Below are positions 14,141-64,000 of a DNA stretch of 64,000 nucleotides, in pieces. Both the position numbers and the translations under genes were made by a program. The stretch's first letter is position 1. Each line of letters begins with the position of its first letter. The notes beneath the pieces are model-generated. The model did no database searches and had not been told where the DNA came from. It saw nothing but the letters and a program-made list of their open reading frames with translations. The stretch comes from Pardosa pseudoannulata. Taxonomy: Eukaryota > Arthropoda > Arachnida > Araneae > Lycosidae. Location: contig CM063503.1 in NCBI GenBank assembly GCA_032207245.1, positions 111,834,268 to 111,898,267 on the forward strand, given 5' to 3'.

Positions 14141-14684
14141 AAGATGTATGGATATAATAAATATATATATATATATATATATGCTTCATTATGCATGTAT
14201 AAATGTTTTATCATGTATGTAGTAGAAATTCATTCTGTTGAGCACGTCTGAGTTGTGGTATAGCATGCTTGTGAGGACAATCAGAATGACAAAATCTCAA
14301 ATATAAAGAATGTCTGTACTTTGCTGTTTATCATTTTAAATGATATATCAATATTAGTCACTAATAAATTTATACAATATTTAATAATGTGCATTACTTA
14401 TAAATTGATTTAAAATATTTAATCATTTATAAATTTACTGCCTACAGAGAATATAATAGAGATTTAAAATTAATATTTAATAAGACTAATTTACCAAACT
14501 ATTTTTTAGAATAATAGTAAATTATTCAAAAACAGTAATGGAAAGAATTCTAATCTGAAAATAAACAAGTGTTAACATACAAATTTAAATAAATGAATTT
14601 CTACTGCATGTAAAGTATATGATGTACTGTTATATATTAATTATATGTGATTAGTTATATATACATGCATAGACATACACAGAC

Positions 14685-14715
<31 letters not shown>

Positions 14716-17670
14716 GGGGGACACATGAATACAAAACAAAATTAGATAAAGGTCGGTAGAAATGTTGACTAAGTGCCAAAAAGTATTTCTTGCCAAATAA
14801 TATAACATGCTAAAAATAATAAAAATGTGATGCATAATTTTCATTCCAAGCAGTTTGAATCTGTATTATATTTCCATGTATTGTTTGTCTGTTATTATTC
14901 AACACTTGTTTAATGTCATAATTTGAAGTTGATTTTTCTTTAATTCTTGCTCAATTGGAGCTCTATTATCTGTACATGTAGTAATTTTGTGAAGGTATTT
15001 AAATTTCTCAATCTCTTGTTACCTTTATTGTTTTAAAAGTGGATAATATTTTTACCTTAACAATAATTGTTTAGTTTCTATTTCATTAAAAAAATTGTGA
15101 ATAAAGTACTTTGGTAATTGAAAAATTATTTTATTATCTTTACTTAACAGAGTAATTTACACAAACAATACACAATATACATGAAGCATATTCACCAAAA
15201 AAATTCTTCATAAACACATGAAAAGATAACAGATATAATCATGATACATAACACCTGAAATGAGCATGTTAAATGCAAGCTTAAAAATTATGAGGATTAT
15301 ATCAATGAAAACTTAAACAATAATAAAAAAATTTCCTATGACATAATTATTATTTTAAAAGTTTTAAATAAGATACTCAAAGAAGAAAAACGAAAGGTCA
15401 TTATATACTATAGAATAGAAATTTAATTTTTTTCTGAGTAATAAATAAGAATTTCTTACTTTGACTGAAATTTTCATATTTGTATTGATATTACTATTAC
15501 TCTTATTCTTTTTCAAATAAGTAATATTAATCTTACAAAAAAAATACTATGAATTCAAACTCACATTTAAAATAATATTATTTACAAAGTAATGAAAAAT
15601 AAATATCTTAAAACATGAAAATATTTTACTTCATTCAATGAACCAATATTGAGTCATAGTTAAATTTCAATTAATATTTTCACATATCTATGAATAAAAT
15701 AAAAAGTCTGAGATACAAAGATTGAGAAATCAATAATTAATGCCATATATAAAAGTATCACTACATCAATAGTATGTATTGTCCTAAATAAGTCACAATA
15801 AAGTATAACTATTGTACTTCCTCAAAATAAGAAATTTTAAGAAATCTATTAAATGTATGAAAATTCCGGGAAAAGCAATAAATATTCAATTTTTGAATAA
15901 CCTTTTATTTTCTTTTTATAGAACTAATATTGAAAGCTATTACACAGTAACAACCATATATATCAGCCTCTCCAATTTATAAATAAACTTGAATTATCTG
16001 TTTAAACAACTCAAATCTTAATGAGATAACTTCATTAGTATTATCACTATTGAGAAAGATTTATAGCTTTTATAAGAAACAGAAAGTATCATAATTCTAC
16101 TTATTCAGATTCAATTTGATATCAATAATAAGTCACATAAATAATTTATATTTATAAAATTGCAAAGTTTTGTAAAATCAATATGATTCTAATTATACAG
16201 TCTAGAGAAAATATATGAAAATGGAATATTTGGAGCATTCACTGTATAACTGAATGTAAAATTGTGAGCATTTTCCTGCAGATGAACACAAGTCAACAAC
16301 TTTAATATTTTACTTTTAAATTATGCATACAGAAGGATGTTAATTGTATTGCAAGTGATATAAATTAACAAAATACTCAGTCAGAAATGTATTTTGATTT
16401 GTATATATATACACAAACATATGAATAAAGGATAATTGGCAGGTGAATATAAACTTCATACAATATCTTTTTTGAAAGTTATTCACACAAAACTGAAAAC
16501 ATAATATTTGCCTGTGAAGCTTGTAAAGTGATGATTGGATCTTAAGAAAGTATAACAAATATTCATGTTAATTAAGTGAAGATTTAAAAAGGATTTAGAT
16601 GACTTTCCTCACTTATTTTTTATCTTAGCTAACACTATTAGAAAATATCTTTTCATTCAAGTAAATGAAAGCTTTTACTCAAATATTCCTGTTGCAAATA
16701 CCATTACATGCTTGCACATAAAGTTTCTTAAAGTTTATAACAATTAATTCTTAGAGTGAGGTTTAAGAAAAATATACTGATGAGTTTTACATTCTTACTT
16801 AATAAAGTATAAAAATATAGAAGGATGCCATCAAAATAAGTATCACAGATAACTTTACTTGAATTAATATATTTTTTTTATGAAATTTAAATCATTAATA
16901 GTCTACAATTTCACAAAATGTCATATTGAACAACAAATCTCTGAATATAAGAAATCTTTGCTTAGTAGTTTAGCACATTCTAGTAATTAAAATATGCTAT
17001 TTGAAACTAAACAAATAATAGTAATCAATATTAAATATTATTTACAATTAGGTAAATAATAAAGAAAAACATTTTTTTGATAAAATAAGATAAGCTAGAA
17101 TTAATAATGCACAAATACTGAAATTCATAACACAGCATATACTATTTCAGTTTACAGCAATAAACACACGTGTCATACCTACTTTCATACATAACTTATA
17201 GTCTTTTCCCAGTACTTTTTAAATTTAGTATTTAAGAAACCTTTTGTAACTTTAAAATAAAGCCATCTTTTTATCTTTATATTTGTACATTATTGATGCT
17301 AGTTTACCTATTTATTTTATTTCCATTTTTGTACAGATTTTTTGCATACTTTTGAATTACTTATTTTGAAAAAATAGTTAAGTAACACAGAATGAGAATT
17401 CAAAAAAAATTATAGCATTTTAATAGCTGTAACTAGTAGATAATGTAAATCAAAAAATACTATGAGAGGAAAAGCATTAATTGCATCTCCTTTATCTATG
17501 GTAAAGTTTTTACATTTCAACAGAAATGAAACAAGTCCTTTATTCTTTTTCAATTTTTTCAATTTTATTTAACTAATATTTAAGAAATGAAACACTCATT
17601 CAAAAATAAGTATTAATGCTTCATTCAAAATGATACATATTACTGAAATTTACCAATATAAATTAACATC
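9260..17670. other. AT-rich intergenic spacer between two convergent receptor genes
   Basis: This is very AT-rich sequence with many stops in all frames and no supported gene. It contains a (TTG)n run at 10434-10461 and TA microsatellites at 14096-14136, 14161-14182 and around 14683-14714. Unlike 38-63 kb it has few recognisable transposons. The leftmost part is 3'-untranslated or flanking sequence of the Rdl-like gene; the rightmost part is that of Lcch3. Confidence 0.7.
14096..14182. repeat. two (TA)n microsatellites
   Basis: Two TA tracts of about 41 and 22 bp are separated by 24 bp of unique sequence. They are simple sequence repeats with no other content. Confidence 0.95.
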
Positions 17671-17906
17671 AACTTTATTGGGAATTAATAATGTATAAGA
17701 AAAATCCTGTTTCTCATTTTAAGAAAAAGCATTACAATAAAAGAATCTATATACATCTATAATCAAGACTAGCATAGTGATATTAAGGCACTAAATATTT
17801 TAAAATTTTACATAAAAAATTGCTTTTACAATCAACTATGGCATGGAATTATAAACAACTGTATTTCCCATAAATAGAGCAATGAGTCAGAAAAAATTAA
17901 ACAAAA

Positions 17907-60404
<42,498 letters not shown>

Positions 60405-60714
60405 CTGTAAAGAAATAACGTTACTTAAATTGCTTGAAAAATATGCATAATATTTCCGTTAGATACTGCGTAGTGCTACAAAGTTTTAAAAATAAAATTT
60501 CAATCCCAGCTCTTGTTTAAAAGGTTTCTGTGAATTTCCAGAATGACATATACCAATTTCAAGTTGGAAGAATAGTTTGTTAAACTTGCATTACAGATTG
60601 TCATTATCCCTTTATGGAAACCATTTTATATTTATATTTCTCTTTTGTATTTTGGAATTGCGGAGGGCAAGACCAAATAGGCTGCATCGCAGAACGATCG
60701 CAATTCGCACTATA

Positions 60715-60885
60715 AGGCGATTTCACGCAGCAGTGCACATCTCAACTTAAAAATCAATTGTTATATGGCGATTTTGGCTTTAATTTCAAAGGGAAGGGCA
60801 GCTTATTGGTTGCCTATTTCTATTGTAAACATGAAAATGAATGGGAAGGGCATTAAAACCGTTTATGACGTTGCATGAAATCGCT
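60715..60885 (-). mobile_element. GCGATTTCA-type MITE, copy 2
   Basis: It starts aGGCGATTTCACGCAGC and ends GCATGAAATCGCt, imperfect terminal inverted repeats, and is flanked on both sides by CTATA (60710-60714, 60886-60890). The interior matches the copy at 49241-49396 in opposite orientation. No coding capacity. Confidence 0.78.
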
Positions 60886-61552
60886 CTATATTCGCATCTG
60901 CTGAGTGGCAGCAATGCCGTCTCTCGACTTCAAAAACAAACGAGATTCAGTGTCAGAAGTGTATATTGCGGTGCTGTCAACATCCACCACGTGCAACTCG
61001 TTTGTCACTTAAACACTGTAATGATGTGAATTTAACTTCCGATGTGGGAGATTATGTATTGCTTTTTGTTAGCAATAAAGTAAAATACGGTTTTATTTCA
61101 ATTTCACTGTGTGCCACACCACTTATTGAATGCCATCTTTTACAAGCAACACGCTTCTCATGCTAGTTAGTTACTGTCGGTCAATTAACCGGCCTGTCGG
61201 AGCCGGTCGGACAAATGTCTGTTGTTGTTTATGTTTTGATTCGCATGTGTAATAAAATAATTACTCTAAAAATGCCTATTAGATAGATGGTTACATTTGT
61301 GAGCATTCGAATGGAAAATATTCGTATCGACAGATTATAAAGCAATGTAAAAATATGGATTATCACATTTCAAGGAAAATAAGTTTTAATGCATCAAATG
61401 TTTTTAAAAGGACAAAGTGTAACTAAAAAAATATGAAAACAAAATGGCTACAAAGCTCCATCTTAATGCAGAAAAATATGAATAAAGGGAAGAGTCTAAT
61501 CCTAAAAAAAAAAAAAAACTGGACTTGCAAATATCTTTTTTATAAAAATTTA

Positions 61553-61738
61553 ATGGTTTGGTTTGGAGCGCTACGGTCTACTTTTTGCAACACGAGGGCT
61601 AATGAGACCGGGATCTACTGCTTAAAGCCGATTCTGAACGGCTAGGAACATCCATGCGACAGTGGGATTCGAACCCACGAACTCCGGTACCGTAGGCCAG
61701 CACCCTAACCATTTGGCCATTGTTCGGCATAAAAATGT
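61553..61738 (-). mobile_element. tRNA-derived SINE, full length, TSD
   Basis: In the - direction: GCCGAACAATGGCCAAATGG (tRNA-like 5' head), B box GGGTTCGAATCCCAC, body and CCAAACC 3' end. ATAAAAATTTAA (61541-61552) and ATAAAAATGTAA (61739-61750) form the target duplication (11 of 12). An open frame at 61433-61645 crossing it is meaningless. Confidence 0.93.
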
Positions 61739-62096
61739 AAGTCAAAAAATTTAAAGTTAAAAAAATGTTTAAAATTCATCTGATTTCCGGAAGAATATTA
61801 GAAATATGAAAATAATTTGTAATAGTTAAAATTAAATGGGAAAACACCTGGTTGTTGACAAATATTTTATAACACCTGATCAGAAATTCTTTTAAGCATT
61901 TTTCTATTGATCACTCAATGAAAATGTTTACTAATTTACAGAAAAGTTCCCAAAGGGAATCATGATGTTTGCAAAATTTTGTTACAATTGTAAATTTATA
62001 CTAAAATTAGTCTTAAGTGAAGACAAACTTAATTTCACTGCTATTAGCAGAATATTATAGAATGAATTTTAATAAACGAAATTACAGCCTTATATG

Positions 62097-62263
62097 TGTC
62101 GAACAATAGTCAAATGGGCAAGGCGTTCCTCTACGGTACAGGAGTTTGAATCCCACTGCTGGAATGGATGCTCATAGCCATTTGGAACTGTCTTTAAGCA
62201 GTAGGTCCGGGTCTCATTAGTTCTCGTGTAGTATAAAAAAGTATACTGTAGAGCTCCAAACCA
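62097..62263 (+). mobile_element. tRNA-derived SINE, diverged copy with TSD
   Basis: GTCGAACAATAGTCAAATGG head, B-box-like 'agtttgaatcccact', body 'ggatgctcatagccatttgg', 'ctttaagcagtaggtccggg' and 3' 'gctccaaacca'. GCCTTATATG (62087-62096) and GCCTTAAATG (62264-62273) flank it. Confidence 0.85.
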
Positions 62264-62899
62264 GCCTTAAATGGAAAGAACATAAAAAGTTCATATGTAC
62301 AAATTCTGACCCAAATAAGGGTCAAAAGAAATATCCAGAAGTAGAAATAAAGTGTATACTTTTAAAGTAATACGTGAAAAAACACCTGACATTTCGGTAC
62401 TGAACAACTGAGCTTTTAAGTTTATCGAAATTATTCTTAGAAGCACAGTATCTAAAAGCAGATAACGGACTTTGAAAAATAACCTCAGAGGCATGGTAAA
62501 AAATTGACTTTATGGTCCTTCGAAGACTAATTTTGAATTTTGTAGAAATTTTGTAGATATATAGATATAGCCGCGAATTAAGGCTTTTAGTCAGAAACAA
62601 ATCGTTGACAGAAATATTCTCGTCACGAATAATTTTCTAAAAATCATTACTATAAAGTTCGAGCCATTCTGCATTCTTATATTAAAGACAATATTTATAC
62701 CAGTTTAAAATTATGTTTAAAGCATATATCTGATGCTTTATTTTTTTTTACTTTCTATTTGATAGCAATTTTAATATGTTGAAAGCATATAACTTATACT
62801 TTAAGTCAACTTTTAAAATTTCTGTTTGATAGCAATATTTTAACCTTAGATCTTCTACTCTCTGGTTTTAACTACATATAAATTCCTAAAATAGCAGAG

Positions 62900-63080
62900 C
62901 CGAACGATGGCAGAATGGTTAGGGTGTTGGCCTTTGGACACGTAGTTGATGGGTTCGAATCCCACACTGGCATGCATGTGCATGGATATTCGTAGCCGTT
63001 CGGAATCGGCTTTAAGCAGTAGGTCCCGGTCTCATTAGCCCTCGTGTTGCAAAAAGTAGACCGTAGCACACCAAACCAAA
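62900..63080 (+). mobile_element. tRNA-derived SINE, best-preserved copy with TSD
   Basis: CCGAACGATGGCAGAATGGT carries an A box (TGGCAGAATGG) and GGGTTCGAATCCCAC a B box, the internal RNA polymerase III promoter. The body follows, with 'ggctttaagcagtaggtccc', 'ctcattagccctcgtgttgc' and the 3' CACCAAACCAAA. CCTAAAATAGCAGAG (62885-62899) and CCTAAAATAACAGAG (63081-63095) form the target duplication (14 of 15). A small duplication 'gcatgcatgtgcatggat' is specific to this copy. Confidence 0.95.
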
Positions 63081-63446
63081 CCTAAAATAACAGAGCAATT
63101 GCTTGCAACAGTATAGGATTAAAATCACTGCAAAATATATATGTTTAAGAAATTTTTGAGGGGTTTTTTTTAGAAAAAAAATTAATATAATAAATTATAA
63201 AGAATGATTTATTTAGTTCAGTGTTAAATTCATATTTCTAAATAGCTTTTTAGTTTTAAATGGAGGGTTTCTTTTTTTTTTTTCTTGTTGCTAGAGAACC
63301 ATCTGCAATGCAATTGCTAACCTCTTTATAACTATTGCTTCAAGTCTAAATCTTTTGAAAGTAATCTAATTAATCTGATGATCATTTTTTGAAATGCTCT
63401 GTATTCTCTAAATGTTTTATTTCCTGTGCATATTGAATTCATGAGG

Positions 63447-63713
63447 TTAAAGTCTTTGATATTCAGCAGAACTTTCAGCAAATGCTTTCAAAATAATTTT
63501 TAGAATTCCTTTAGTGAAAATGTAATTTTCAGAATTTTCCAAAGCCTCACAAAACTTTTCAACTAATGAATGATAATTAATAAATGATAATGCTAATTGA
63601 AGAACAATATTAAAAGCATAGACTTGAAAAAATTTATTCAAATTATTTAAAAAAGTATTATTTATAAAGACTGTCTTAGTGTTTTTGATCAATAAAAGTA
63701 TCTTTGTCGCCAT
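63447..63713 (-). other. unrecognised 88-codon open frame
   Basis: The frame reads, in part, LNKFFQVYAFNIVLQLALSF then INYHSLVEKFCEALENSENY. Composition is less biased than most chance frames here, and the pattern suggests helices, but no family is recognised. No good splice sites bound it convincingly, and an upstream ATG context gives no support. It may be a transposon fragment or chance. The rest of 63100-64000 shows nothing. Confidence 0.2.
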
Positions 63714-64000
63714 TCGCTTGCTTTGGAAGTACGTGCACTAATGGAGGGTAGTAAAGAAAAGGGAAATGAACTGTTTTGTTGAAAACCTGCATCGAATTCA
63801 AAAGTTAAATGTTTATTCAGCTATTTATTACTGGTATTGTTACATAGACTATGCAACTGTAAATAGACTTCTTCTAATTAAAATACTTTATTATACTTTA
63901 CATTTATTACACATATTATTTAACATGAACTAAAATCGTATGCGATAATATTCTTTAAACAGTTTGAAACTTAAGTGTGATTGTGTTTTTTGTTGCATAA

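Noticed and set aside
60841..61166. Two overlapping + strand frames as genes
   Set aside because: They begin inside the MITE at 60715-60885 and show no family motif or splice context.
62900..62975. A tRNA gene
   Set aside because: A and B boxes are present but no proper cloverleaf or acceptor end follows, the same sequence recurs with a SINE body, and target duplications bound the whole unit.

Overview
This is a window of an AT-rich animal nuclear genome, probably arthropod and most likely chelicerate (spider-like). Genes are split by introns of 1.4 to 23.5 kb with GT/AG junctions. The two recognisable genes are Cys-loop GABA-receptor subunits of arthropod type. The interspersed repeats (tRNA-derived SINEs, Tc1/mariner, DUF4817-type mariner-like, hAT, piggyBac, pogo/Tigger, LINE with RNase H) are typical of arthropod genomes. 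The taxon is an inference from this content; no single feature proves it. Nothing prokaryotic was seen: no operons, CRISPR or phage.

Layout. 1-8.6 kb: AT-rich sequence left of the last exon of an Rdl-like GABA-gated chloride channel (+ strand, 8656-8916), with microsatellites, a pogo/Tigger-like element (2613-3686), a hAT deletion derivative with perfect 8-bp target duplication (5358-6376) and a second SINE family (about 6435-6790). 9-17.9 kb: intergenic spacer, very AT-rich, no gene seen. 17.9-60.4 kb: an Lcch3-type GABA receptor beta-like subunit on the - strand. Eight exons could be reconstructed with all splice phases agreeing (60404-60304, 58640-58573, 35063-34843, 33391-33309, 30652-30521, 29077-28925, 24361-24141, 18254-17907), giving about 440 residues from the start of the ligand-binding domain through M4 to the stop. 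Only the signal peptide and extreme N-terminus are missing. The two receptor genes are convergent (tail to tail), with about 9 kb between their stop codons.

The 23.5-kb Lcch3 intron (35064-58572) and the region upstream of 58.6 kb hold a dense nest of mobile elements: Tc1-like copies, a DUF4817-type mariner-like deletion derivative, LINE reverse transcriptase and RNase H pieces, three TTAA-flanked piggyBac-like elements (one inside a SINE, one inside a Tigger-like element), two oppositely oriented copies of a hAT-like element, several foldback MITEs and at least seven copies of one tRNA-derived SINE, most with target-site duplications. The same intron holds a 24-bp minisatellite of about 41 units with a 319-bp higher-order duplication (46.5-47.7 kb), and a + strand signal-peptide-like open reading frame ending at a good splice donor (40926-41088), a possible first exon of an unknown nested gene.

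No complete new biological system was recognised. The most interesting items are the linked convergent Rdl-like/Lcch3 pair, a pseudo-exon relic of the Lcch3 M2 exon, the nested-transposon stratigraphy, a DD36E-spaced Tc1 element killed by three nonsense codons, and the orphan nested exon candidate.
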